Part shown: one piece after another, positions 11,397 to 21,840 of the stretch | How positions within the stretch are numbered: position 1 is the stretch's first letter | Layout of the letters: every line of letters begins with the position of its first letter | NCBI GenBank assembly: GCA_016748015.1 | Contig: JAAOMT010000211.1 | Span: forward strand, 54,248-118,247 | Direction: 5' to 3' | DNA: 64,000 nucleotides | Source: Geosiphon pyriformis | Taxonomy: Eukaryota > Glomeromycota > Glomeromycetes > Archaeosporales > Geosiphonaceae | Notes under the pieces: generated by a model | The model's input: the letters and a program-made list of their open reading frames with translations, nothing else | Told to the model about the DNA's origin: nothing | Databases searched by the model: none | Translations under genes and position numbers: made by a program

Positions 11397-11789
11397 TTGC
11401 TTAGCAATGCAGCGGCTAATGAGCAAAAAGCCATCACTGCAATGTACACAGAAGCTGAAGTAGAAGAAAAGCCAATTCGCTTGATTCTAAACAGTGGATC
11501 CGCCAAAAGTATTATTACACATCAATTGATGCAACAGCTAAAAAGAAACATTGACCGACCAGCTCAGACAATCATTGTCACTACTGATGGCATGAAAAAG
11601 ACTCCAGTAGGAGAGATTGACAACTTCCCATTCACAATTGATGGAATCATTATTCCAGTCAAAGTTCTGGTCATGGATGCTCCCCAATACCAAGCTCTTG
11701 TCAGAAACAATTGGCTCCAAAAAGCCAATGCTAATCTGAATTGGGAGACACAAGAGTTAACAATCTCCTACCAAAGACAACACGTCTGA
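11397..11789 (+). pseudogene. Aspartic protease of gypsy copy B
   Basis: Retropepsin-type domain that would cleave the polyprotein. The active-site loop reads LILNSGSAKSII where retropepsins have D-S/T-G, so the catalytic Asp is Asn. The downstream hydrophobic loop FPFTIDGIIIPVKVLV and the flap region are kept. Copies C and D have the same Asn. The domain is in frame 0 with Gag and with the Cys-rich region, so no frameshift is needed between gag and pol. A TGA follows at 11787-11789. Confidence 0.88.
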
Positions 11790-11885
11790 GTATCTGCCAC
11801 GTGTGGTACATTCAACAAACACTCTGAAAAAGCCCTGGCTTTTGAATTCGAACCAGAAGAAGAAAAACCTATCATTGAAACATTT

Positions 11886-12574
11886 ATGGCACTTGGATCA
11901 ACCTCCAATTGGGCTGATGAAACTGAACAACAGTATTTTTCAACATATAATTCCCTTGAAACAAAAGAACTAGTAACACCCAGATGGAATGTTTCCTATT
12001 CAAAACCAGAACCACAAAAACAACGCTCTTATATTTCACTCAAATGCAAAAATTGTCACAAGAAACTCTTATCAATAGGAGCCTGCATTTCATCTGAAAA
12101 AGAATATGAAAATCATACTTGTTATTATTGCAAGGCTTGCCACAGAGAACGATGGAGCCATCTAATAAAAAGAAGTGAAAAATGGGACAACACCTCTTGT
12201 TTGACTTGTGGAAATATGCTACCAGAAGAATGCAATTGGATTGATGTAGCAATGAGAGGAGAAGTCTGTAATCAGACCTGCCAATATGCTTTATCAATTT
12301 CAGAAAAAGTCAAAAAAAGAACACCTTTTAATGTGGCATACAACAGTGCTTTCAACAAACTTTATCACTACCCCCATGATGCTAAAATAATTTTTGACCT
12401 AGCAATGACATTAATTAATAGAGCTACCAAAGAAGATGTCTGTCAAATAAAGGAAGCAGAATATATTGAATATACATTGGAATTAGCTGAATTTGATTAT
12501 GAAGATGAAGTAGAAGTATACCATAAAATCGCAAGTTATACCTACTCGATCCAAGAAGCTCAAATTCAATGATT
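11886..12574 (+). pseudogene. Cys-rich (zinc-ribbon-like) segment of copy B Pol
   Basis: A 228-codon open stretch between protease and dUTPase, in the same frame. It carries paired cysteines: CKNC, CYYCKAC (with a nearby His), CLTCG and CNQTC, followed by an acidic helical part. This looks like two or three zinc-binding ribbons. I know no named family. The cysteines are kept in D (30215-30440) and largely in C (22430-22720). The role could be nucleic-acid binding or dimerisation of the precursor, but this is inference. It ends in TGA at 12570-12572, where copies C and D have CAA, again a CGA-type site. Confidence 0.75.
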
Positions 12575-12581
12575 AGAGCAA

Positions 12582-13130
12582 ATGAACATTAAATTATGTA
12601 AGGAGTGTATAATGCCATACGACAAACAATGGTGTCCTGAATGCTATGTCCTTAGCATTCCATTACCCAGTAAAAGTAACAAATATAAAATCAAATTTGG
12701 TGAATCTGAAGCAACAGAAGAAATTAAAACAACACCCATCTATCTTATCAAAAATCAGCCTGCTTCACAACTCAAATACTTCAACAACAATGGACAAGGA
12801 ATAAAGTCTGAAAAAGCCCACGAATTTGATGCTGAATACGATCTAAGATATCCAGGAAAAGATATCCTTACTCTCAAATCTAAATTGTTTACAAAAATCA
12901 ACCTCAAAATTGCCCTTGAAATTCCACCAGAGGCAATGGTCCAAATCGCTTCACAATCATCATTGGCGAGCAAAAAAATTAATGTTAGAAGAGGAATCAT
13001 AGATGTGGAATATACAGGAGACATTACAATCATGTTACAAAATGAAACCAATAAACCTTTTCAAATTGAACATGCCAAAAAAATTGTTCAAGCTATTTAT
13101 TTACCCTTAATCAACATTTCGGGTTTATAA
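12582..13130 (+). pseudogene. dUTPase domain of gypsy copy B
   Basis: Trimeric dUTP pyrophosphatase-type domain, which hydrolyses dUTP to dUMP and limits uracil in cDNA. The open segment begins with one more zinc-ribbon-like CKEC...CPEC pair (residues 6-21). dUTPase motif 1 is DAEYDLRY (83-90), motif 2 is IASQSSLA (122-129; the usual RSSLA Arg is Gln), motif 3 is GIIDVEYTGDIT (138-149) with the Asp and Tyr kept, and motif 4 is FQIEHAKKIVQ (160-170). After TAA 13128-13130 the frame goes on to motif 5 (TQGFGST, about 13176). The enzyme may have been active before the motif 2 change and the stop. Confidence 0.9.
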
Positions 13131-13660
13131 TTAGTCAATCAAAGAGAACTATTGGGAAAAAATGAAAGAGAAACCCAAGGTTTTGGTTCAACTAGATAAT
13201 TCACAGTTCCAGTAAACATAGCCCTTAATGAACAGAAAGAATCTCACCAGATTTTACGACTTCCACAACCAATTACCATTTCACCCTTTGGAGAACACTC
13301 TGAAATTTACATTTGTGGAAAGCCAACAACCACACAACAAATTTTTGAGTCCAACGAACAAATCTGCTTGGAATATAATATCTCGATTCCAAACATTTAT
13401 ATTCCAGAAGGAACAAAAAAAATCCGAGTTACTTTTTACAATCCCAACAATTTCCCCATAGTTTTATTAAATAACTTAGAAATTGGAGTTATTCACAGTA
13501 ATATCTTTTAACAAGAATTACCCCAAACAGTTCCCAATTTCTCAGAAATCATTAAACATTTACTACCAAAAATCAACCCAAATCCCAGTTCTGAGAACTA
13601 CCATGTTGTCATAGAAAAACTATTTTGAATCAACATGAGACAACTTGAACCACAATAACA
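13131..13660 (+). pseudogene. dUTPase motif 5 and linker domain of copy B Pol
   Basis: Frame 0 continues past the dUTPase core with the glycine-rich motif 5 (TQGFGST), a TAA at about 13197, then a conserved segment of about 120 codons ending near the start of RT. Recognisable conserved bits are FTVPVNIAL, LPQPITIS, QQIFESNEQICL and VLLNNLEIGVIHS. C (23560-24010) and D (28836-29320) have the same segment. It is beta-rich in appearance and I cannot assign it. Stops at about 13509 (TAA) and 13626 (TGA). Confidence 0.7.
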
Positions 13661-15038
13661 GAGCCAGCTCAAAGAGCTAATTGCAGAATTTGCTGATATT
13701 TTTGCTAAAAACAACAATGACTTAGGAAGAACTGATGTGGTTCAACACCAAATCTATACAGGAAATGCCAAACCAAAGTGACAACAAGCCTACTGAGTTG
13801 TCCCAGAAAGTCACCAATTTATCCAAGAAGAAGTACAACAAATGCTTAACAATGGGCTTATTCAACCATTAATAAGTCTATGGGCCTCACTTGTAATCCT
13901 AGTTAAGAAGAAAAATGGAAAGATATGATTTTGTGTTGATTATTGACAACTCAACAGTGTCACTATTAGAGATCCCTACTCTCTTCCCCGAATCAATAAC
14001 ATGTTAAATGCTCTTGGAAAATCCAAATACTTTTCAACACTAGATCTAAAAAGCGAATACTGGCAAGTTGCCATGGATTCCAAAGATCATCCCAAAACAG
14101 CATTCACCACTCAAAAAGGAAATTATGAGTTCAACGTAATGCCTTTTGGATTATGCAATGCACCAGCAACATTCCAAAGACTTATGGATGTTGTTTACAA
14201 AGGCCTCTTTTGGAAATCAGTAGTTGTCTATCTTGATGATACTGATGTTTATTCACCATTTTTTGAATTACACTTAAAACACTTGCGCGAAGTTTTTCAA
14301 CAATTATGGAAAGCAGGATTGAAACTGAACATCAAAAAATGCTACTTTGGAAAAACGAGTCTGGCCTTTTTTGGTCACATTGTTAGCAAAAATAGAATTA
14401 AACCAGACCCCAGAAAAATCAGCACTGTCAAGAACTTTAAGACTCCACAAAATATCACAGAATTGAGAGGATTTATTGGATTAGCATTCTATTACCAAAA
14501 ATTCATCAAAAGATTCTCAAAAATCGCAAAACCCCTCAACCAGCTTACTACTAAAAACGTCAAATACAAATGGATAGAAGAACACCAAAAAGCTTTTGAA
14601 ATTCTCAAAGAAAAGCTAACAACAGCTCCAATTTTTGCCTATCCAGACTTCAATAACCGATTTTGACTAGCTACAAACGGTTCTTACACTGCCTTTGGTG
14701 CCATCTTATCACAATTAGATGACAACAGAAATGAGCGAGTAATTGCTTATGCTAGTAGAACATTAAAACCAGCCGAGAAAAACTACCCTGCCACAGAACT
14801 AGAAACAGCAGCCGTAATTTGGGCCCTACACTACTTTAATCTTTACCTCAAACCCAAAGAATTCGATATTATCATTGATAATATTGGACTCAAATGGCTT
14901 CAAAACAAAAACACTCAGCTGAATACCAAACAAATCTGATGGACAGGATTTTTAGCCAACTACTGATACATTGTACATCACAAACCAGGAAAACTCCACA
15001 CCAATGTTAATTGTCTCTCAAGAATGAGACAAGATTAG
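13661..15038 (+). pseudogene. Reverse transcriptase and RNase H of gypsy copy B
   Basis: The RT starts with the usual LKELIAEFADIFA leader. It carries the KKKNGKI.FCVDY.QLN motif (both dots are TGA where copy C has AGA), LDLKSEYWQVAM, FNVMPFGLCNAPATFQRLM and the catalytic YLDD (14229-14240, intact), then LRGFIGL. RNase H follows: the region after NRF has TGA in place of CAA/Arg before LAT, TDAS is changed to TNGS, then TELETAAVIWAL and the C-terminal tail. A TAG at 15036-15038 closes the frame, and all other copies also stop there. TGA codons at 14665, 14937 and 14964 lie opposite CAA, CAA and AAA in copy C. Confidence 0.92.
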
Positions 15039-15084
15039 AACATAAAAACAACACTCATTTGAATTAACAACAAAACAACAAACA

Positions 15085-16453
15085 ATGAATCCCAAAAACT
15101 ACAACAATCTTAAAACAATATCTGGAGACATTAACAATCCCAACAGATTGGTCCTCAGATGAAAAACATTGGTTACAACAACAAGCCAAACAATACTTCT
15201 TACACAACAACATTATTTATTATCAAAACTTCAGAAACCCAGACAATTCACTCAGATTAATACAAAAACATGAAAAAGAAACCATTTTATATAATATGTA
15301 CTCAGACCTTTCATCAGCACACCTAGAAAAAGACAGCACTACCCAGAGAACACTAGAATATTATTTTTGGTCTCAAATAAGAAAAGACATTCATGAATAC
15401 ATTAAGGTTTGTGATAGTTGTCAAAAAAAAGGAGGAACTCACCCTACAGAACCTTTAAATCCAATCAAAGTTAGACAGCCTTTTGACTAAGTTGGTATCG
15501 ATTTAATCGAACCACTCCTTATTACAAACCAAAAAAACTGTTATATTACAGTAGCTGTAGACTATCTTACCAAATGGCCTGAAGCCAGAGCCATTCAACG
15601 AGCAGATGTAAAATCAGTAACAAATTTCATCTATGAAGACATTATTTGTAGACATAGATGCCCAATAGAACTTTTATCTGATCAAGAAACACATTTCATA
15701 AACAATTTAATCCAAAAAATTTGTGGATGATTTAATGTCAAGAGACCATTATCTTCATCCTACCATCTACAAACAAATAGACTTGTAGAATGTTTCATTA
15801 GCCAAAGTCTCAACTGATTTTGAGCAAGAATGAGATCTCTTTATTTCATCAGTGTTACTAGCATATAGAACACTAAAACAAGATACCACAAAACACACAC
15901 CATTTGATTTAACTTATGAAAGAACACAGCAATATTATCAATTAGTTTCACTGTGGAAACATACCCAACACAATCAATTGATAAAAACAATTTCCAGGAA
16001 ACACTACAATGAAGAGCCTACACTCTGCTTAGCATGTTGAAAGAAAAACAACAAATAGCAGCCACCCACATTAAACACTCCCAAGCTCAACAAAAAAAAT
16101 GACATAACAACAAATTGTCTTCAGTTACCAATAGATTTAAAATTGAAAACAAAGTTCTTTTATACAAAACTAAAGCTGAAAAACAATGGAGTGGAAAATT
16201 TGAAAATAAATAGAATAGACCATTTTTTATCCATGAAATCCTAGACAACAGATCATACAAGCTAAGACTTGATGACAAAATCCTAGCAAAAGTTGCACAT
16301 AGAGATCGTTTGAAACACTATAATTCTAGAAACAATTCTGAATCATTAATTCCATAAATTGGTACACATTCCTCTTTAATCAATCCCGAAGATATTCCCC
16401 AAAATTTAAAACCAATAGTTGTCATTGAACAACCTCTCAACTTGAACACTTAA
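15085..16453 (+). pseudogene. Integrase ORF of gypsy copy B
   Basis: Separate ORF with ATG at 15085 (MNPKNYNN), in the +1 frame relative to RT-RNase H and 46 nt after its stop. A 1-nt insertion soon after the start moves the frame. Zinc domain CDSCQKK (about 15408), core Asp in GIDLI, LLSDQETHF, and a damaged LVECF region with a deletion just after it. The C-terminal module (GPF-like) is disrupted: IEN replaces the family's GN. Several TAA/TAG stops. The end, at TAA 16451-16453 after LNLNT, matches the other copies. Confidence 0.87.
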
Positions 16454-16573
16454 TTTAAATTTATTATTATAGTTATTTTCTTATAATTTAGAAACAATCA
16501 CAAAAACAAAACAAAAATAACATAAAAACCCATACACCAAAAATAATTTTCTTTTATTTTCAAATCTCATATA

Positions 16574-17293
16574 ATGACTATTCCTCAAAACATTCAATAA
16601 TTATTCCAAAAACTAATGCTAGCTTTAAAGACAATATCCAAATTATCCATTACTGTTACTAAAAACCATATTAATTATACCCAAACAGAAGTAGTTACAA
16701 ATTTAGCCCCAAATGCACATAAATATTATCTGTATAAGAGGAACACAAGAAGTTCTTCTGGAATTCATCTGCCAGAACTTTTAAAGCTTGCTTTAAGAGA
16801 AAACTTAATGCTCACTCCTATTAGTATTCCACCAAATGCTACTATTCAACAAAAACTTCAACTGTGTCTTAATGAAGAAAACTACGACTATACTCCAATA
16901 TATAGATATTTCTACATTGGAAAAACATTTCACAAACAAAAACGGAAGCTTACAGCAGCAAACCTCACAAAAAAAGCTATTCTGAAACAACTCCACAACG
17001 AATTCAAGACAACAGCTGGACCTACAAACAGTCATTATAAACTAAGAGCTGCTCTTAGACTTTATGATCTATTCTACATCTGTGAAAATGTTCTACAAAA
17101 CCCAATTTTACAGCCTTTGAAGATTTAATACATTGGAAAGCTCACAGAACTGAAATTTTAACAATTTTCAGACCAAATTTCTTCAATAATTTTGGATTAT
17201 TATCTGGAAATTACAGACAATACTTGGACTTTGATGGAGCTCAGTCTTGAGGAGAAGGTTATGTTACCAGACAAAATTAGAGATATTATTTAG
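16574..17293 (+). pseudogene. ORF3 of gypsy copy B, unknown function
   Basis: Homologue of ORF3 in A, C and D with clear amino-acid divergence but the same architecture. ATG at 16574 (MTIPQNIQ), a TAA after eight codons, then open from 16616 (MLALKTI) to TAA 17126-17128. Further on the frame resumes (YIGKLTELKF, FSDQISSIILDYYL) and runs through the polypurine tract (LSLEEKVMLP) into the LTR, ending at TAG 17291-17293. Protein similarity survives between subfamilies better than would be expected of noncoding DNA, which argues for past function. Confidence 0.75.
17249..17258 (+). other. Polypurine tract, copy B
   Basis: GAGGAGAAGG just before the 3' LTR at 17262. It also encodes the C terminus of ORF3. 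Confidence 0.75.
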
Positions 17294-18238
17294 CATGAAA
17301 TTATTTTTATAATTTCTATCATTAATTAGCATATACTATCATTTCAAATTATTACTTATTATATTAGCAAAATATTCGAAATTATTATTTAATTAATAAC
17401 CCAATTTGTACATAACACAAATGTAACCTAATTGTGATGATCAATCATGCAATACCCCGAAATATGTAACATTCAAAAGTTTGCTGAAATTTGTAGAAAT
17501 TTGCCAAAATAATTGATAGTTCACTAAAATATCTAATAGTTTGCAGAAATAACTTGTAGTTTGCTAAAATGTATCTTTAGTTCAGTAAAATTGTAGAAAA
17601 GAGCAAAGTTTAAGTTCATAGAATAGTGTTATAACAAGTTGTATAAAAGAAGAGCTTCTCTCTTCGAGAAAATGTATCTTACTTCAGATTTAATAATTAG
17701 AACTATCCTTTATACAAAAAAACAAAATAAATATCAAATAAATTCAAATTTTTAATTATTTCCCTTGAAATTAACCAATTCCTACTAACAGTTTGAAATT
17801 GATTAGCTACCAATTTCAGTAGACTGTTAAAGCACTTTCAGGCCTGGATCCAAAACAACTTCCAGAAATCATCAGTTTTATTTTCTCTTTTACATTTTTT
17901 TTATTTTCTTTCTTTTCTTATTATAAATTATTTGAGTAGTCTACAGACGAGAATTCCTGTAGAAGAGTTAACTTTCACAGCAAAGTAACTACACATTTTT
18001 AGTGAGCTTCCAGATGAGCAATTCCTGGAAAAAAGTTGACATTTACTACAACATAACTATACAAAGTAACTGGCACAGAATTGGCCATTTCACTTATAAG
18101 TCCAGCAGTTCAAATTATAAGAGATAATTTGAAGATAAATTCAGTTATCAGAGGTTCAAACACTTCCCATAATCGTGAATTAACAGCATTACAACAAACA
18201 TACAAGAGCTAAGAAGAGACCAAAAACCTCCAGTAACA
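17262..18238 (+). repeat. 3' LTR of gypsy copy B
   Basis: TGTTACCAGACA ... CCAGTAACA, with the TG...CA ends intact. Same internal order as its 5' partner: U3 array (about 17474-17595), TATAAAA at 17642-17648, T-rich tract near 17880-17930 and a CTACAG...CTGTAG hairpin near 17941-17962. Followed by the target duplication ATGG. Confidence 0.93.
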
Positions 18239-18821
18239 ATGGATAAACTTAGTAGGATATGGTGGTAATATTTGGTGCTTTATTTTTGAGTTATCTTTTA
18301 AGATTGTCTGCTTTTTCCACTGTGTCAATCTGTTGAGTTCTTTGGTTATAAGGCACAGAGTTTGTCTTTCATCAATTGCAATGTTTTTTGTAATTGTAAG
18401 TTTTCTTTTCTACACTAATGAGCACAGTTGTTAGGATCTAGTATTGTCTTTTCATTTTTCTAGTAAGCTACCAAGATAACATTAATATCCAAAACTTAGG
18501 GAGAGCTTTCCTCTTTTACCAGACTATCACAAAGTCTATTCCAAGACAGTCAATTTTTCTATGTTGCCACTCCAAACAAAAGAAGAAAGAAAAAAAAAAT
18601 AAAGAAAAAAAAAGAATTAGTTTTTATCAATCGCCATGATTAAGAGTGATTGGTCCAAATTATTAAGGTTTGAGGTGTTTATGCTAATGGCATCTGTCCT
18701 GGAACAAAGGTAGAAAATACTGATTTCGATTTTTAATTGAAATCCATAATATTGGCAAATATGAAGTGATAAATTGGATTTTTTTTTGGTTTTTGATATT
18801 TTATTGTATTTCAGACTATAA
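18239..18821 (+). repeat. Repeat R4, piece 2 of 3
   Basis: Stretch between copies B and C. The first four bases are the B target duplication. It is noncoding and aligns with R2 and R3: GTTGAGTTCTTTG, the A-rich tract and the 25-nt hairpin (18628-18652) are shared. It keeps more G and C than the other R copies. It is cut at 18821 by copy C, with ATAA as the duplication, and continues at 38591. Confidence 0.7.
18628..18652 (+). other. Conserved hairpin of repeat R4
   Basis: Arms CAATCGC and GTGATTG around a loop of about 10 nt. The paired positions differ from R2 in compensating ways (see findings). Confidence 0.5.
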
Positions 18822-19802
18822 TGTTATCAGTAGAATTTTAGCTATTAATTAACATGAAATTACTCTTATAATTTCTATTATTATTTAGCATATATTATTA
18901 TTATTTTGATTATCACTTATTATTTAATCAAATTATTAAATATTATTACTCAATCAATAATTCGATTTGTATTCTAGAAATTAAGATGATCAAATTGCAC
19001 AATACTCTGAACCATTTAACATAGTCAAAATTCGCCAAAATTAATGAAAATTGGCCGAAATAATTAAATAGTTCAGTGAAATAACTTGTAGTTTGCTGAA
19101 ATATATCTTTAGTTCACCCAAATTATAGCAAAAAGAAAAGTGCAAGTTCAAAGACTAGTACTACAACAAGTTGTATAAAAAAAGAGCTTTTCTCTTCAAG
19201 AAAATGTATCTTCTCATAGTATTTTATCATAGTACTTTACTTTAAATATATTAATTGGAACAAATCAACTTTTACACATTCAAATAAAAATTAAATATTT
19301 GAAAACCAAATCCTTTGATTATTGTACTTGAAATTTTTTTAACACAACTAACATTTCGAAATTGATTAGCTACTAATTTCAGTAATCTGTTAGTGACTTC
19401 AGGCCTGGATAGAAAACGTTTCCTTTGATAAAAATATTATTTCTTTTACATTTCTTTTATTTTATTTTATTTTCTTTCTTTTTCTTATTATAATTATTAA
19501 ATTAGCCTACAGACAAGATTCCTGTAGAAGAGTTGACTTTCACAGCAAAGTAACTACACATTTTAGTGAGCTTCCAGATGAGCAATTCCTGAGAAAGAGT
19601 CAATGTTTACTACAATATAATTATATAAAGTAATTGACAAAGAATTGGCTATTCTACTTATAAGCCCAGCAGTTCAAATTATAGGAAATAATTTGAAGAT
19701 AAATTCAGTTACTGGAGATCTAACTACTTCTTAAAAACGTGAATTCTCAGCAAATCAGCATTAACAACATTCAAGAAAAGAGACCAAAAACCTCCAGTAA
19801 CA
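18822..19802 (+). repeat. 5' LTR of gypsy copy C
   Basis: TGTTATCAGTAG ... CCAGTAACA. U3 array about 19027-19126, with units such as TTCGCCAAAAT and TTGGCCGAAAT; TATAAAA 19174-19180; T/C-rich tract near 19440-19490; CTACAG...CTGTAG hairpin near 19507-19527. Confidence 0.93.
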
Positions 19803-19804
19803 TT

Positions 19805-19814
19805 TGGTGCTCTC
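19805..19814 (+). other. Primer-binding site of copy C
   Basis: TGGTGCTCTC two bases after the LTR, matching B and D in the first nine bases. Confidence 0.75.
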
Positions 19815-19847
19815 CCACAAAAATAACACAGCAACAACAAATTCAAA

Positions 19848-21760
19848 GTGGTGACCACACCAAACACAACAACTTTAGAGTATTATCAGTCAATCTACAC
19901 ACACTGCAAGCAAAGATTTAACATCCAAAATGGAATTGAAATTTTCAAGAAATCACTATACTAATACATTGAAAATCATATCAACAACTATTTTTTTGAA
20001 AACTACAACATTTCAGAAGTTAGAAACAACCTCTACAATAATTTAGTATACTATTTACAATTAGAAAAAGAAGACCTGAACAGTAAAATACTTGCTACTT
20101 ATTTTCAAGAACTTAATTTTAACATTATTGAGTATTGTAAAAAAAAATACCCAGTACAGTCTCAATACTCTATTGATTTTGAATCAGAGACAAAAACAAA
20201 CAACAAAGGCAAACAAAAATTGAAGCAATACTCAAAAACCACTCCAAACACTTTAATACTACAAAAAACAACTGCCAAACACTTAAACAAGGAACCAGTA
20301 TTAAATTACCACTTTCTATTACACCATTTTCAATTTCACTTGCTTAATCACAAACACCAAGTTCACTATTTAATCATTTCTCTAGACCAAAAGATTTCAG
20401 TTACCTAGAAATTCTACTTAACAGAACAAACCAATATTAATAAGTGCTAATATTATTGATTACTTACAGAAAAACGAAAGAAATCATTCAGAGAGTCTGG
20501 AAAGTGAAGAAACTGAATCAGAACAAGAAAAAACTACAGAAAACAAAGAAATGGCAACTGCTTATATTGCAAAGATTTCAGAATTTACTGGTGAAAATAA
20601 TAATACCAGTCCTTAAGAATGGCTTGACATAGTTCAAAAAACAGGAGATGCAAATGGTTGGACTGCAGCAAGAATGCTCAAAGCAATCCTATACTTCCTC
20701 CAAGGAACTGCAGAAGAATGATTTGAAAATTTAGGAGAACCATTTGAAAACTGGCAAGCATTCAAAGATGCTTTTCTACAACAATTTACTGACAACAACA
20801 CATCCATTACTTTTTGTAATTGCTTTCACAATATCAAACAAGAAACATCTGAAACTGTTATAATTTATCTGGAAAGATTCAACAAACTTCTTCAACAAAT
20901 TTGACAATTGGAAACCAATGAATACTATTCTGATGCCCAGATTCTGGATCAGTTTATAGCAGGATTAAAGAACAAATTAATCAAGAAAGTTTGCCCACAT
21001 GCACCAGAAAACTTAGCAACAGTCATTAAACATACAAAAAACTATGAAATGGCTATGGAAGAAGCAAATCACACCAAATTTGTCAGCCTAGCTATTGGAG
21101 AAACCAGTTCAATAGCTGAAGAGAAGATAAACCAACTCACAAAAAAGGTTGAAAGCTACTTCACAAACTAACAACAACAGCAATAACAACCACAAAAATA
21201 TCAACCTCCACAATGATACAACCAAAACAATATTGAATTACCATCTAACAACCAACCTCAAAATTGTTATTATTGTGGAATTCTAGGACATTGGAAACGA
21301 GATTGTAAGAAATTACAAAGAGACCAACAAAACAAGAGTAATCAGCATTATTCGTTATCACAAAAATCTTATTATCAATCTCCACCACCAACTTATTATC
21401 CACCAAGACCACAAAATTAAAACAGTTATTATCAACCAGCCCCACAACCAATTCAGCAACAATACCAGCAATCTTTACCCACTCAGCAATATCAAACACC
21501 ATCCACTCAACAATATCAAGTACCAACCAGAAGATTGGTTTAACATAATCAATTCACACTCCAAAATCAATTTCAGAGTAACAACAACAGAATCAATCCA
21601 AATAATTAGTTGGTTTCTCGAAATTCTGATCAGCAAAGACCCAATTACTATTACACTTAACCCAGTTACCTTACAATGCCTAAAGAATCGAATTTTTAAC
21701 AACCTGCACTTTTTGAAGGTAAAGTTGCAGCACCAAGATCAAACTCTTCCAACAATACTA
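19848..21760 (+). pseudogene. Gag of gypsy copy C (stops and frameshifts)
   Basis: The position equivalent to the Gag start of B is GTG here too (19848). The N-terminal domain is broken by stops (TAA near 19960) and by a deletion near 20285 that shifts the frame. The capsid part contains ATG at about 20550 (MATAYIAKISEF in the family frame) and a Trp codon read as TGA near 20720 (EE.FENL). The clean segment 20908-21171 covers DAQILDQFIAGLKNKLIKK to the coiled tail. The CCHC knuckle is intact: CYYCGILGHWKRDC, 21265-21306. A Q/Y/P-rich stretch (QQYQ repeats) follows up to the protease. Confidence 0.87.
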
Positions 21761-21840
21761 TTTCATCAGCCCAAATTGCCCAAAATGCCAATCTTTCAGA
21801 TATATTTCCATTCGAATTTGAAGCAAATGAATCACCATTC

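Larger units (their letters stand above)
8379..18238 (+). mobile_element. Ty3/gypsy copy B, near full length (9.86 kb)
   Basis: Complete structure: 5' LTR (8379-9363), PBS, Gag-PR-Cys-dUTPase-RT-RNase H in one frame (frame 0, with in-frame stops), separate integrase ORF, ORF3, polypurine tract and 3' LTR (17262-18238). The 4-bp direct repeat ATGG flanks it (8375-8378 and 18239-18242). B belongs to a different subfamily from A, C and D: its LTR starts TGTTACCAGACAAAATTAG and its proteins are visibly diverged. The two LTRs differ at many scattered sites, mainly transitions, so the insertion is not recent. It sits 3 bp inside repeat R4. Confidence 0.95.

Noticed and set aside
9408-15038. In-frame TGA codons as evidence of a nonstandard genetic code (TGA read as Trp or Arg)
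   Set aside because: TGA replaces Arg, Gln and Trp at different sites and differs between copies, and TAA and TAG stops occur as well. CpG/GC transition decay explains this better.
18266-18282. Second primer-binding site (TAATATTTGGTGCTTT) after copy B
   Set aside because: It resembles the LTR/PBS junction but aligns with the same part of repeats R1 and R3 (GTAATATTGG), so it belongs to R4.
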